Assembly (NCBI RefSeq): GCF_024166365.1
Contig: NC_064819.1
Span: 152,898,293 to 152,962,292 of the forward strand
Source of the DNA: Elephas maximus indicus
Lineage: Eukaryota > Chordata > Mammalia > Proboscidea > Elephantidae
Length of the DNA stretch: 64,000 nucleotides
Direction of reading: 5' to 3'
Under the pieces are notes generated by a model, which worked only from the letters and a program-made list of their open reading frames with translations, was not told the origin of the DNA and did no database searches. Shown piece after piece: positions 12,153 through 26,300 of this stretch (its first letter is position 1; each line of letters opens with the position of its first letter). The translations under genes and the position numbers were made by a program.

Positions 12153-13504
12153 ATTTAATATGAATTTAGTCACTTTATTCCTCACAATCATTAATATCGA
12201 GGTAAATAAGCCTTTTGCAAATTACTTTAAAAGACAATACTGTATGTCATTATGCTGTGATGATCAAGAATAAACACCTATAACATGCATAAATACATGA
12301 TTATGCAGATGGGTAACTCCCCCGGGAGCCCTATATGCTGGTTCAAATGGTGGAGTATCTCAGACAAGGTAGACAGAGTTCAGATGTGCCCTGGAAATCT
12401 GCTAGATGACTGGTGATGAGGAAGAAGCCAGTGGCAAAGATGTGTGTGAAGTCTGATTGAAATTGTCTCTTAAAATTAAGTATGAAGAAAACAATGCTTT
12501 TAAAATAGTATTTTAAATACTAAAAGTTAATATTTAAATATTTCACTTTTTTTTTTTATTATCCCTTTGTCTAGTTGAGTTTGCCGAAAAGCTTTTTTTT
12601 GATGAGCTTCCATTGGGAAAATGGGAGCTTGTCTTATACCTAGAATTTGTGCATATATATATGTGTATATCACTGGGTATATCTATCTATATATTAGAAT
12701 AAAGGATAGCCCTGCATATGAGGGAATATCATGATATTATTTAGTATTGATGAGTCAAATTAACTTTGTAGTGAAAATGACATTATTGTGTACAGAACTC
12801 ACTTTATTAAAGTGTTTCAACAAAACAAATGCTATTTGGGTGAGTTTGGCAGGGGTTGGTCCTGTAGATATAGAGTACAAATAACTTTGTTTTTAAATAG
12901 TACATCAAATTAGAACCTTCTCCATTATTCCATGTCCTGATATCAGTCACAATCGGGCCATGCTTCTTTCTGCCTGGTGTATGGACTGCCTGGCTTAGAT
13001 GATGACTATTGTCTGGCTCATAGAAAATACTAGTATTCATTGAGTACCAATGCAGCTGTCAGGTGAATGTCTTCCCATTTACCTTTTATCTTTCTTTTTC
13101 TCTTAAGAAACCATGAGAGTATTTCTCATTCTAATGAATTATGGGTAGTCCCAAATTATGAATTTTCTTGAAAGGTTGTTTATACAGAAGAAATCATTCC
13201 ATTTCCACGTTCCTCAGTGAAGATGTCATGTTACTGAGAAAGCACTTCACTTTGAATTCGGACATGCTCCAAGGTGGGGATACATGAAACGGTGATTGTA
13301 AAACAGAGAACTCTGAAACACAAGGTTCCTAGCTTAGTTATCTCTGTGTCATAGCTGATAAAATGCACCCATATACCCTTATCTTCAAAGTTTCCCTCAC
13401 AGGGAAATTCCCACCAGAATCAGAGCAAATTGTACCAATCAATCTAAAGAGCTTTTCTTGTGAAGAAGTGAAATCTCATGAATCATAACATAAATAAAAA
13501 TATG
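12153..13504. other. Unique sequence downstream of GABRR1, no gene seen
   Basis: AT-rich, with short TA/TG runs near 12650. No splice-consistent exon, RNA gene or clear transposon found on either strand. It may include a longer GABRR1 3' UTR. Confidence 0.5.
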
Positions 13505-14041
13505 AATATTATTATCAGTCTTTATTAAAATAAACATGAAGGAATGCATAAAAAATAAGTAATAGGCTATAAACTGAACCATGAATATCTGTCAAAGTGG
13601 GGATTTAGATGCATTGTTGTTCCATGCCAATGAACTTTTGGTGCTCCCCAATTCCACCTAGTCCAAAGAATATAATGACACTCAAAAGAAGTCATGTGAA
13701 TAAATATCTAGGATCTAAAAGAAGTTGAACTACAGTGTACACAGACGCTGGTAGTGTGTTTTCCGGGGAATATTGTTAACTATCATCAGTTGCTACAGGT
13801 GTCATATTCCTGAAGCACCTAGTATAATGCTGTGTATACAATGGATAGTTAATAAGTACAAATTAAACCAGTGAGTACGTCCATGTAGCTATGGAAAACT
13901 GGAGAAGGGATAGTGGAAATATGGCTGGGTAATTGGAACTTTTTTTTTTTTTACCATAACCCTAAGTTATTTTTCATCATACAAGTATTCCTGTAGTACT
14001 ACATACCAGGGAGAATAAGAAATTTATAGAATTGCAAGTGT
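13505..14041 (-). other. GABRR1: Presumed 3' UTR of GABRR1
   Basis: Non-coding sequence directly after the stop codon, free of recognised repeats. An AATAAA hexamer on the minus strand at 13526-13521 would give a 3' UTR of roughly 0.5 kb. Other AATAAA copies lie near 12808 and 12560, so the true end is uncertain. Confidence 0.45.
13521..13526 (-). promoter_or_regulatory. Candidate polyadenylation signal AATAAA for GABRR1
   Basis: Plus-strand tttatt reads AATAAA in the gene direction, about 520 bp past the stop, followed by T-rich sequence. Chosen only for position and hexamer; not proven. Confidence 0.3.
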
Positions 14042-14335
14042 TTATGAGAAAATAGACCAATATATTAAATTGAATAAAATGTATGCTGCTGGAAAAATTA
14101 TCCTGGAGTATTTGTCAATGGCGTGGGTGTCAATCCTCATGCTCACGTAGCTACTTCTTCGACTTTTCCTCTGGGGGGAGCTCCTCTCTGAGGCCAGGGT
14201 CAGCTGCACCATCATCCTGTCTGGCTTCTCGCCATTCTCGGGCATGTAGCTTCCCAGGTCATTCACCTCCCCGTCACTGTAGCTGCCTTTCAGCATCACC
14301 GCACGTGGCTGGGGTAACCCACAGGCACAGGGGAG
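14042..14335 (-). CDS. GABRR1: GABRR1 coding exon 10: M3-M4 loop and TM4
   Basis: 294 bp including the TAA stop at 14044-14042. It encodes the intracellular loop ([34 protein letters not shown]) and TM4 ([19 protein letters not shown]), which ends the protein. Acceptor is gctcacag. The loop is the least conserved part of rho subunits and differs from the human form I remember at several positions near [17 protein letters not shown]. Confidence 0.97.
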   Translation of the reverse strand, partial: LPCACGLPQPRAVMLKGSYSDGEVNDLGSYMPENGEKPDRMMVQLTLASERSSPQRKSRRSSYVSMRIDTHAIDKYSRIIFPAAYILFNLIYWSIFS

Positions 14336-17300
14336 CTGTGAGCAAGAAAACACACGTTGGGATGGGCACTCAGCTTCACTTTGCAGAAGCACTTTGGAAG
14401 AAACTGCATAGAGGGTGATGTCTTTTTCTATTTTCTTTTTATTCCCAGTTAGGGGCAGAGGTGGGAAACTAATGATGGTGTGACTATAAATATCTTAAAA
14501 TAGCAGGTATGCATTTTTGTTTAACTAAAGCCTACATAAGCTTGCCTGGGTGGCACGAACCATTAAGCACTTGGCTACTAATTAATAAATTGGTGGTTTG
14601 AATCCTCCGAGACCACCTCGAAAGAAAGACCTGGTGATCTACTTCTGAAAGACCACAGTCATTGAAAAGCCTATGGAGCACAGTTCTACTCTGAAACACA
14701 TGGGGTCTTCTTGTATCAATATCGACTTGACAGCAACTGGTTTTTAAGGTCTATATTCTGGCTTTTAGGAAATATCACAATGTCGCACCAGAGACCAACA
14801 AGAACGTTCGTGTTTAAATAATCACTCTCTTCTCCATGAGATCATAAACTATTACCAGTCCTGGTAAAAATGTTTACGGATAAAATTATTGCTGGGGTGT
14901 GTGTGTGTGTGAGATGAAGGTGGGAATTGGAAAGTTGCAGCATTGTAGGGACAGATTATTACTATACAGTTAGAGTTTTCTGGAAGAGATGACCATTGCC
15001 CTGCAGACCAAAAGAAGAAAGGAAAGCCAGATGGGAGTGAAGATAATCTGGGAAACAAGGGGAGATATATGGCGTCACATATGCCAGGAAATTTCCTAGA
15101 ATGGAGGATGTGCTTTCCTGGAGGATTCTTTTATTACACCTTATGTTCATAAATGGAGCCCTGGTGGCATAGTGGTTAAGAGCTTGGCAGCTAACCAAAA
15201 GGTTGGCAGTTCGACTCCAACAGCTGCTCCTTGGAAGTCCTTTGGGACAGTTCTACTCTGTCCTGTAGGGTCGCTATGAGTCAGAATTGACTTGACTGCA
15301 AAGGGTTTGTATTTTTTTATGTTCATAAATAATTTGCTCCACCACATTGAATTGCCATTTATTTTTATCCTGGGATTCCCTCACTAAACTATGAACACCA
15401 CCAAAATTAAAGAAACCATATCTTAGTTAACTTGGCCTACCAGCTCCTAATATATAAAAAAAATGGTAGGTGCTAAATAAATGTTCCAGTGAATGAAAGC
15501 TACAGCCTAAATTGCACAACATTTTAACATACATTATTTTGTTTGCTCTTCACAACAACCCTGTGAAGTAACTGGGGGGGAGGTGAGCTGTTATTATTCT
15601 CATTTTACAGAGAAGGTCTGACCTGCCCAAGCTCGCAGTGCAAGACCAGGCTCTCTCTCTGACCAGAACCTTTGAGCTCATGGTAAAGTCACCTTCTCCT
15701 GCAATTTCCGCTCCTTCCGCTCCTGCACTGTGGTCAGGTAGTTGACGGCCGCATACTCCAGCACCGAGAGGAACACGAACACGAAGCTGACCCAGAGGTA
15801 GATGTCCACGGCCTTGATGTAGGAGACACGGGGCATGGAGGCGTTCACGCCCGTGATGATGGTGGACATGGTCAGCACCGTGGTGATACCTGCAACGCAA
15901 ATATATATAGTGAGAAGTAAGCATTTGCTTGTCTTTCGCCAAACACACTGGATGGCTTCATGTTTCTGCTGCTTTGTCCCCACTGCTCCCTCTCCCTAGG
16001 ATGTCTCCATCCCTGCTCCTCTGTCTAGAAAACTCCTACCCATTTTTCAAGATTTAGCTGCTGTGAAGCTTTTCCTGTTGCCAGACACTTCTCCTGCTGC
16101 TTAGCCCTGTATATATAGTGATAGCATCTGTGCCACTTTATCCTTCTGCAGAGAACCCTGGGGCTTTTTGGCTTAAGAAATCTATTTCAGTTCAGTTGTT
16201 TAAAAAATGTGCAGACATGAGCAGGTATATATGTTTCTTGTAACTACTGCTCCATCGAGGAAATAAAGTGTACAAGGCTGATTTTAATATTTTTGTCCTT
16301 GCCACAGTTGTTGCATTCTGTAGTCCTGGGCCTGTGTTATTGGTAGGCAGTGCATCTTCTGGAAGCCACTCCCATGCTGGACCTGGCTGTCCACTCTGCA
16401 ACGTCGACTTGAGGACTCTGAGGACAATTTTACCAAGGATGATGATGTTAACTTCATTTATAGGAGCCTGATCTTTAAAACCAGAATGTGCATTGATTTA
16501 ACACAGGAACTGTTCAAGCTATGGAATAACTCTATTAAAGGACACGGCATCTGTCAGTGGAAATTTCCCTGGGATTTCAAATTAAGCTTGGAACATTTGC
16601 TTGGCAAACATCAAACCACAAGGGGTTTGGGTCATCTTAAAGGCCAACTCCAATCCAGTTTCATTAGAATCTGGTGGATCTGCCTCTCCCTTGAACCCCC
16701 TGACTGTCTGAGCAATAATGGTGCATGTGATGGGTGCAATATTTAAAGTGGAGAGGAGAGTTGATGGCAAATAGCCACCAATTGAGTACTCACAGAGCAC
16801 AGGTTCTCAGACTTGAGTCTATACAAGAATACCTGGGAGAGCTTGTTAAAAATGTAGATTCCTGGGCCTCATGCAGAGATTCTGATCCTTACATACCTAG
16901 GTGAGGCCCAAAAACTCTCCATTTTTTAATTTCCCTGGGAGATTCTGTTGCAAAGATCTCTTGGGTCTTCTTTGAGGAATCCTGTCATACAATGTGATTT
17001 CCTTATGCAGGTGGGTAGAGAAAGCGGCCACAGGACAGGACCACATACACCAGAACCCTAATCTAACAAGACTGGCGGAGGGCTGTTTAGATGGGTATCT
17101 GTGGGGAGTTGGAAACAATTTTGCTACATAGATTCTTTATTATGGTATTTTACCTGTGAATAGGGGTATCTAGGTGACAAAAACGGTTTGCAATCAACTA
17201 CTAACCTAAAGTTTGTTGTTTCGAACCCACCCAGTGGCACCACAGAAGAAAGACTTAGTGATCTGCTTCTGCGAAAATTACAGCCATGAAAACCCTATGG

Positions 17301-20300
17301 AGTATTTCCACTCTGTAACACATGGGGTCACCACGAGTCAGAATCTACTTGATGGCAATAGGTTTGGCTTTTTGGTTTTACCTGTGGAGGATGAAATTTT
17401 TCCAAATTATGAAAGTAGAGTATAGGACCAATTTGAAAATAATGGTTTTCTCTGGAAGGAATTACTTGTGTTTTTGGACACCTGGAATGTGTACTTGAAA
17501 TGTTCCTTACCCAAAGGGACTCTGGCAGGCACAGCTCTGCGGTCGATCCAGAAGGACACCCAGGACAGCATGACCATCAAAGTAGCAGGGAAATAAGTTT
17601 GGAGCAAGAAGAAGAAGATGTGGCGACGCAGAGTGAAGTTAATGTACAGACGGTTGTACCAGCCTGGGAGACACAAGAGAAGACAGCACATACCATAGCT
17701 AAGCAGCTCCTTTGTAAAACAAATTTTATCCCGGGAATCGTAAATGTCTCAGACACTTCTTCTATAACATACCATACCTCCATAAGGTGGGAGTGAGAAA
17801 CACCGTGGAACCAAGTGATTTACCATAACCCACACCACTTGGGCAAATTCTTCTCAAGAAATCTTGGTTCTTGTCTACATACAAAGGAAATCCTTTGAGG
17901 TAATTTAAACTGTTGCTACTCAAAGCATGATCTGGGGTTCAGCAGCATGACCATCACCTGGAAGCTTATCTGAACTGCAGTCTCAGGCACCCTGGGGCCG
18001 TCTGAATTAGGATCTCCTTTTTAAACATATTCCCCACAAGATTAGTATGCATGTTAAAGTTAGAGAAACTCTGATTTAAGCAACCCCTTTGGATTTTGGG
18101 AGAAAATATACTTTAAGTTAAAATATCAAGCTAAACACCATACTGCATTTAGGAAGAGAGGTTCCCTGGCGTGTGGCTTGCACTACCTTTTATCTTATAA
18201 AAGGAAAGGGAAGCAAGCAGGGATGGGGGGACCTCATACCACCAAGAAAGAAGCACCTGCGGGGAGAAGCTCCTAGTCCAGGGAAGATTAATGAGAAGGA
18301 CCTTTCTCCAGAGCCAACAGAGAGAGAAAGCCTTCCCCGGGAGCTGACACCCTGAATTTGGGCTTCTAGCCTACTAGACTGTGCTTTAGCTCTGCCCTTA
18401 TGTTCTTTACAAGGAAAAAGTATGCATAGAGTTGTTGAGAGGAATGGGAGAACTATGGCGGGAAAAGGAAAAGGCAGGATGAGCTTGAGGTGACTAGGGC
18501 AGGAAATAAAGCGAGGATTTGGAGTCAACTTGAAAATTTGGCATCCTAGTTTAATTATAATGTATGGGACATGTCTCTTGGCTCCAGAATGCGGTTGTAG
18601 AGGGAATGTCAGAATGCTAAGGATCAAAAGAACAGGGCTCCCCTGATGAGCCAAGCTGCTTGGGTGATGTAACTTAACTACATTGCCATCGAGTTGATTC
18701 CAACTCACAGCAACCCTGGAGGACAGAGTAGAACTGCCCCATAGGGTTTCCAAAGCTATAATCTTTATGGAAGCAGACCAAGACTCCTGGGTGATGTGTA
18801 TAGGAAACAAGATATGATGGATGGCAATGATATGTTTTGAGTAGAATGGTGCTCCCTGTTACAGAATAGAAAGACCACAGTGTGCTTAAAATGTTGAACT
18901 GCCCTGTGCAGTCAATCGTGTAATGTTTTAGCAATAGAAATTGTAAAAGATTTAAGCAAAGTCATTCTGAAAGGTGACTGGCCAAAAAAGAGACAAGGGA
19001 CAGAGTTAATCTCAGCTGTTTAAGTAGCATACGCAGGCTGTCAAGAGGAAGACCATGAGCCTGTCCTCAGGCAACGGGAGGTAGCAAGGAAGTCCATACC
19101 CTTGGTTCACATGGCAACAACGCTGCCTGCAGGAAAACCATAAGCCGTTCTTGCACTGAGGCTTGGAAGAGAGCCATGAGGACGGGCTGTTCAAGCATAT
19201 AGCAAGAGGGGATTGGTTGAGAATGAAGCAACACAGAAGAGCTGGGTGGAGGCAGGGAGAATGGGAATGGAAAACGGATCTGAGATTGGAGTCTGTCTTA
19301 GTTATCTCGTGCTGCTACAACAAAAATACAAGTGGGTGGCTTTAACAAACAGAAATTTATTTTCTCACAGTTTAGGAGGCTAAAAATCCAAATTCAGAGC
19401 TCCGGCTCTGGAGGAAGCCTTTCTCTCTCTGTCGGCTCTGAGGGAAGGTCCTTGCCCCTTCAGCTTCTATCCCTTGGCTCCTTGGTGACCTTCATGTGGT
19501 GTGTGATGTGGCATCTATCTTCCACCATCTCTGTGCTTCTCTACGCCTAATCTGCTCTTTTTATATCTCAGAAGAGATTGACTCAAGACACATGCTACAC
19601 CAATATTGCCTCATTAACATAAAAAAGAAAACACATTCCCAAATGGGATTATAACCACAGGTATAGGGATTAGATTTACAACACATATTTTAGGGGGACA
19701 CAGTTTAAACCATGACAGAGTTGTTTCTTGGCTGCAGAGGAGGGGGCTCTGGTTGTCATGTCAGCAATGAAACGCTGGCTGCTAAGTTGCGATGTAATTG
19801 TCTCAAATAAACCTACTCATATGGGTAATGTTTGGTCCTTACTAAGATATTTTAGGCTATCACTCCTGATGCTTTGGTGGCATCAAAAAATCACCTCCTG
19901 ATGGTTGAACAACATGATGAATGTAATCAGTGTCACTGAGTAGTACACGTAAAACATGTTGAATTTACAAATATTTTGTTATATATATTTTTAGCACAAT
20001 TAAAAAAAAAAAATCACCTCCACCCAATGCTAGCCACCCTCTAGACTGCATTTAGGATTCCTGTCTTTGGTTTCATATCCAGATAGAAAAAGGGCTCTGA
20101 TCACTCGAGGACCAATTCACACCTTTTCTAAGGCCCCCAGCTGCTCAGCCCCACCTCATGCTCACCTGTGCTGCTGTAAAAGGCCAGTTTAGTGGTGGTG
20201 TGGAATTCTTGAATGAGGAACTGCGAGAGCGAGATCCGCTCATCTGTCTTTAAGGAATCGTTGCCTTTTTTCCAGTACAGCATGAGGTCGTCTTCCGTGT

Positions 20301-23300
20301 AGGCATCTGAAAAGAGGAGAGACACCATCAGGCACGAGCTGATGAGAAGACAGGCCAGTCAGTGTGGCTGCGTGGAGGGTCCTGATCGCCCATACAGACC
20401 ACTGGGATTATAGTGAGACTGAATAAACAAACCACAGCCTAAGCAAAGTAAAACAAACTCCAAGAAGACAAATAAAATTTTCTCTGGTCTTCCAAAAGCC
20501 ATTAGAGCCTACATGCTCATAATCACTGCAAAAAGGATCACCCCACAATTCAGCTTGCCACTTATTGGGTTAAACCAGGTGAAATTTGGTCAGAAATGGT
20601 TGCATACCAGCAATTTCATATTATTTGTCCTTGCAAAACCAAACCCACTGCCATTGAGTTGATTCCAACTCGCAGCAACCCTATAGGACAGAGTAGAAAG
20701 AAGTGCTCCATAGGCCCTCTAAGGAGCGGCTGGTGGTTTCAGACTGCCAACCTTTTGGTGAGCAGCTAAGTTCTCAACCACTGGGCCACCAGGGTTCTTA
20801 CAAACCAGGGGTGATTCAGCCCTTTCCTTTCTTCATTCCAAGTGTAACGAACCATCGTTTGAATACTATCCAGTCATAAGTGCTGCATTCTAACAAGAAA
20901 AGACCCATAAGGACATGGAAGCAGGGCAAGTACCTTCCCTGCCTCTAGTTGTTCCTACCTAGGGTAAAAGTGAGGTGATTCCCTCACAAGGATCACCCTT
21001 TCTGGTGCTACCATTTCCCCCCAGCCCTGCCCACTTTAGGTGACTGTTCATGTGCACGCTTTTTTTTCCAGCAGAACAAACCTACCTACAGCTTGGGCAG
21101 AACTGAGATAATACCTAACAGAGTTACTAGTCTGTTCTGCTCTTGGGTAAACAGTTCTTTCCAGGGCTCTCTAATACTGTTCTCTATTTTCTTACAGTCT
21201 TCTAGCCCTCTTGGTGGCTCAAACAGTTGAGCACTTGGTTACTAACTAAAGATTGGCAATTCAAATTCACCCAGCAATGCTGTGGAACAAAGGCCTGGTG
21301 ATCTAAGATCATAGCCACTGAAAACTCAATGGAGCAGTTCTACTCTAAAACACATGGGGTCACCCTGAGTTGGAATCAATAGCAACGAGCTTGATTTTTT
21401 TGTTGTTGTTGTTTCTAGTCCATGACCTATGTGATAGTCAGTTTTATGTGCCAACTTGGCTAGGCTATAAACCTGTTGCTGTTGAGTTGATTCTACCCAG
21501 CTATTCAATAAAACACTAATCTAGGTGCTGCTGTGACAGTATTTTGTAGATGTGATCAACACCTACAATCAGTTGGGTTTATGTAAAGGAGATTATCCTG
21601 GGTAATCTGGGTGGGCCTGATCCAATCAGAACTGAGGTTTCCTTGAGGAAGAAGACATTCTGCCTGTGGACTGCAGCGTCAGCTTCTGCCTGGGAGTTTC
21701 CAACCACCGTTCCTGACGACCTGCCCTGTGGATTTTGGACTTGTCTAGCCAAGCCTTCACAATCTCATAAGATAATTCCTTGCGATAATCTCTTAACATA
21801 TATGTATCCTACTGGGTCTGTTTCTCTGGTAGAACCCTGACTGATGCAACCTAGAAAAAGCTACATTACAGATGAAGGCAGAAGCTGCCTGGGTGTAGCG
21901 AGGAAAGCAAGGTTTTTGGAGTCAGTGAACTTAGTATATCAATCTGACTCTGCCACCTCTTAGCTCTGTATACTCAGGCAAGTTGTGTTCTCTCCACATG
22001 GTGATTGCCCTTCCTTTATATAATGAGGATAACACTAACTTTCTCTCAGGGGTTTTGTGAAGATTAAATGAAAAGCAGATGTAAAGCCATGTGTAGTAAG
22101 TGTAGTACACAGTCATGCCCTTGATTCTGGGCTATTTCACACGGTTTTCCCACATTCAGTGCTAAGTGTGTGATTAAAGCACTTAACTGCTAACCGAAAG
22201 GTTGGCAGTTCGAACTCACCAGCCACTCCATGAGAGACAGATGTAGCCATCTGCTTCCGTAAGGATTACAGCCTTGGAAACCCTATGGGGCAGTTCTACT
22301 CTGTCCTACAGGGTCGCTATGAGTCAGAATCGATTCAATGGCAATAGGCTTTGTTTAAGTGTGGGGTCAACACCCCTGCTTGCCTCAGCCCTAGCTTATT
22401 AGAGGAGGGGAAGGACACCTGATGATCCACCACCACAAGCCCAGGCTGGTTTACAAAGGTGCCCTGGACCACTAAGATTCTCTAGGGAAGCGCTTGAGGA
22501 TGTGGACTGGCTCATGAAGAGTATGAGCTGGAGTAACGGAGAAGTCTAGACTCTGCCATTAGAGGAAGCATTTGGGCAGAGAAAACGGAACGGAGGAGTG
22601 TGTAGAGACTGAGAGATGTGAGTGGCCTAGTCCTTGACATCGCCTCAGCCTTGTCTTCCCGGGGCCTGGTTTTTAACTCTTATGAGATTTCCATGTGTAT
22701 GTGTTTTCTGAGCTACCTTGATTGCACCTGAGAGGCCCAACCACCACATGCACTTGCTGTGGCAGTTCTCTAGGGCAACTGTTGCCAAGCTTGTTTTTGC
22801 CAAGATATCCTTTCCTCAAGGGAAATCTTCCTCAGAAGACCAATAAAACAGATTAAAAATCAAGCTCTCTAGATGTGTGAATGTTGGAATGGGTGCTTGG
22901 AAGGAGACCCGCACTTGCTGAGCCCTCTTCCTCCACCTCCCTAAGCAGTTACCCTGGGGGAACTCTGAGAAACCTCAAGGTCCCACAGAACAAAGTGTGA
23001 ATACCTCTGCCATAGGGCATGAAAAGGGCCAATTATGGGAATAAAAGGTTTTAGCCTGAAATTTGTTCATGATTTTTAAAATTACCCTGTTGTAATGGGA
23101 TACTAAGCAAAGATAAAGAACAAAGATGAATCTGTGAAACATCTCATAACATGGATGAATCTGGAAGGCATTATGCTGAGTGAAATCAGTCAGTCGCAAA
23201 AGGACAAATATTCTATGAGACCACTATAATAAGAACTCAAGAAATGATTTAAACATAGAAGAAAACATTCTTTGATGGTTACAAGGGTTGCGGGGAGGGA

Positions 23301-26300
23301 GAGGGATATTCACTAACTAGATAGTAGATAAGAATTACCTTAGGTGAATGGAAGGACAACACAAGATACAGGGAAAGTTAGCACAACTGGACTAAACCAA
23401 AAGCTAAGAAGTTTTCTGAATACAACCAAACACTTCGAGGGACTGAATAGCAGGGTTCGGGGGGAGCTGGGGACCATGGTTTCAGGGGACTTCTAGGTCA
23501 ACTGGCATAACAGTTTATTAAGAAGATGTTCTGCATCCCACTTTGGTGAGGGGCATCTGGAGTCTTAAAAGCTAGTGAGCAGCCATCTAAGATACATCAA
23601 TTGGTCTCAACCCACCTGGAGCAAAGGAAAATGAAGAACGCCAAAGACATAAGAAAAATGTGAGCCCAAGAGACAGAACGGGCCACATAAACCAGAGACT
23701 CCATCAGTTTGAGACCAGAGGAACTAGATGGTGCCCGGCTCCCACCAATGACCACCCTGACAGGGAATGCAACAGAGAGTCCCTGATGAAGCAGGAGAAA
23801 AGTGGGGTGCAGAACTCAAATTCTAGTAAAAAGACCAGACTTAATGGTCCAACTGAGACTGGAGGGACCCCAGAAGACATGGCTCCCGGACTTTCTGTTA
23901 GCCCAAAACTGAGACGATTCCCAAAGCCATCTCTTCAGACAAAGATTAGACTGGACTATAAGACATAAAATGATACCTGTGAAGAGAGTGCTTCTTAGCT
24001 CAAATAGATACATGAGACTGAATGGTCAGCTCCTGTCCGGAGGCAAGATGAGAGGGCAAAAAGGGACAAGAGCTGGTTGAATGGACATGGGAAATCTGGA
24101 GTGGAAAGGAGGATTGTGCTGTCACATTATAGGGAGAGCAACTAGGGTCACATAACAATGTATGTATGAATTTTTGTATGAGAAGCTAACTTGAACTGTA
24201 AACTTTCACTTAAAGCATAATAAAAAGAAAAAAAAAAAAAAACTACCCTGTTGTTGTTAGCTCCCGTCATCCCAGCCCCTGACTCACGGTGACCCCACGC
24301 ACAACAGGACAAAATGCTGCCAGGTCCTGTGCCATCCCCACGATAGGCTGCAGATCAGACAACATTCCGTTGTGATCCATAGGGGCTTCATCGGCTGCTT
24401 TTTGGAAGTAGATTTAGCATTATAAATCTAAGAAATCACTTTAAAAGTATAGTCATGAATGAGGAATACATGCTATTTCTGCTACTTAGAGTTAGAGGCA
24501 TTTTACAGCCCCAGTGGCGCAGTGGTTAAGAGCTTGGCTACTAACCAAACGTTCAGCAGTTCAAATCCACCAGCTGCTCCCTGGAAACCCTATGGGGCAG
24601 TTCTACTCTGTCTTATAGAGTCGCTGTGAGTCAGAATCGACTTGATGGCAATGGGAATGGGAGAGTTATTGAGGAGCCCTGTGCTGATATCTGGATACAA
24701 GTCTACTCACAGCTTTCAATTTCCAGCGAGCACGTTTGGGTGTCCAGGGGGAACCGGCTGAAGTCCATGTTGCACATTGCAGTCACTGTAACCCTAGAAA
24801 AAACAGACCAAACTCACGCTTTCAGAACCTGCAAAACACAAGTGCTAAATGATAAACAGGAAAGGCCTCTGCTTCTTTCCAGTAAGATAACTGCCCCCTT
24901 CTTATAATTCATAAGCAATATGTCAGGATTTTGATAAATAGTTTATGAGTGATACACTGATTGGAGTACTCTTACGTATTCATGTTAACCCAGGATTGTG
25001 ACTTGTGACGACCCCATGTGTTACAGAGTAGAACTGCTTCATAGGGTTTTCTTGCCTGTGATCTTAATGGAAGCAGATCACTAGGCCTATCTTCAAAGGT
25101 GGGTTCAAGCCATCAAACTCATGTGATGCATAACAAAATCTTTGGTTTCTTAAAAGAAGCCATAGGAACATATGTTCTCCCATTTTAGATAAATTAATCT
25201 GTTCCTTTACTGATTTTATTGATATTCAATAACTTGTATATAATGTTTCAGAAATGACACTAATGAAGCACTTAATGGCAGTTGCCAAATTCAGAATCTT
25301 TTTTTTTTTTTTTTTACAACATTGATATTTTTACATTGATAATAGTATCTGTAAGTGGGCACAGGTGTTTTTAGTGGATGATTCATGGAGGCCATGATAA
25401 TGGAAAAGTGCTGAAAGGTTTTATTGTACCAACATGTAAGAACTTGCTGGCATCTAAGATTTTGTTTCAGAGTTTTACACAGGAAAATAGGAAACTGCAT
25501 CAAAAAATAAGCAAATAGGGATCATTAGTCATAGATGAAAGATCTCCCAACCAGTGGGGAGTCGCACGGCAGGACACGGTGAAAGGCCAGTGGCTGGTAC
25601 TGAATGTTCCAGGTTTCCTTCAACCACAGAAAATTTGCTATGTACAAAGTTGTGGAAATTATCTGGATAATTCACTGCCTAAAAGAAAAAAAATTCACTT
25701 TTCATTTAAATGGGCATAAGTTATCCAAATACTTGAAACTGCATTATTCAAATATTCGCTTTGTTTTTTTCACTTCATTTGAGTGTGGAAATTGTTGTCT
25801 TCTGCAAGGATTGTTTATGCAGAGGTCTTGTACTGCTAGCAGCTGGGTCTTATCTCCCCTGGAAATCCTGATAAACAGGATTTTAAAACCCGTTTTTTTT
25901 TTTTTCCTCTAAAAATCAAACCAAACACACTGGTATGAATTCCAACTCATAGCTACTCTATAGGACAGAGTAGAGCTGCCCCATAGGGTTTCCAAGGCTG
26001 TAATCTTTATGGAAGCAGACAGCTGCATCTTCCTCCCTCAGAGTAGCTGGTGGGTTCAAAGTGGAGACCTTTTGGTTAGCAGCCTAGTCCTTTAACAGCT
26101 GAGCCACCAGGGCTCCTTTTGTTTTCCTCAGTCCCTTTAAATTAGCTTATGGGGGGAGGTGTGGATCTTCCTTGTCTTGGATGGAAACTTTTCAGGTTCT
26201 GTGGCTTTTCTGCTCACTTTCTTGTGATAGAAAGCCAGAACCTTCTTAAGTAATGAAACACATCTCAATTCAGAAATTTAAAAAATTTTGGTCCGAAGTA

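Noticed and set aside
14083-14418. Plus-strand open frame opposite exon 10
   Set aside because: Shadow of the GABRR1 exon on the other strand; no splice or domain support.
17500-17796. Plus-strand open frame opposite exon 8
   Set aside because: Shadow of GABRR1 exon 8.
18190-18810. A 206-codon minus-strand open frame
   Set aside because: It crosses an LTR fragment and a SINE, has no domain, and sits in a GABRR1 intron. Chance frame.
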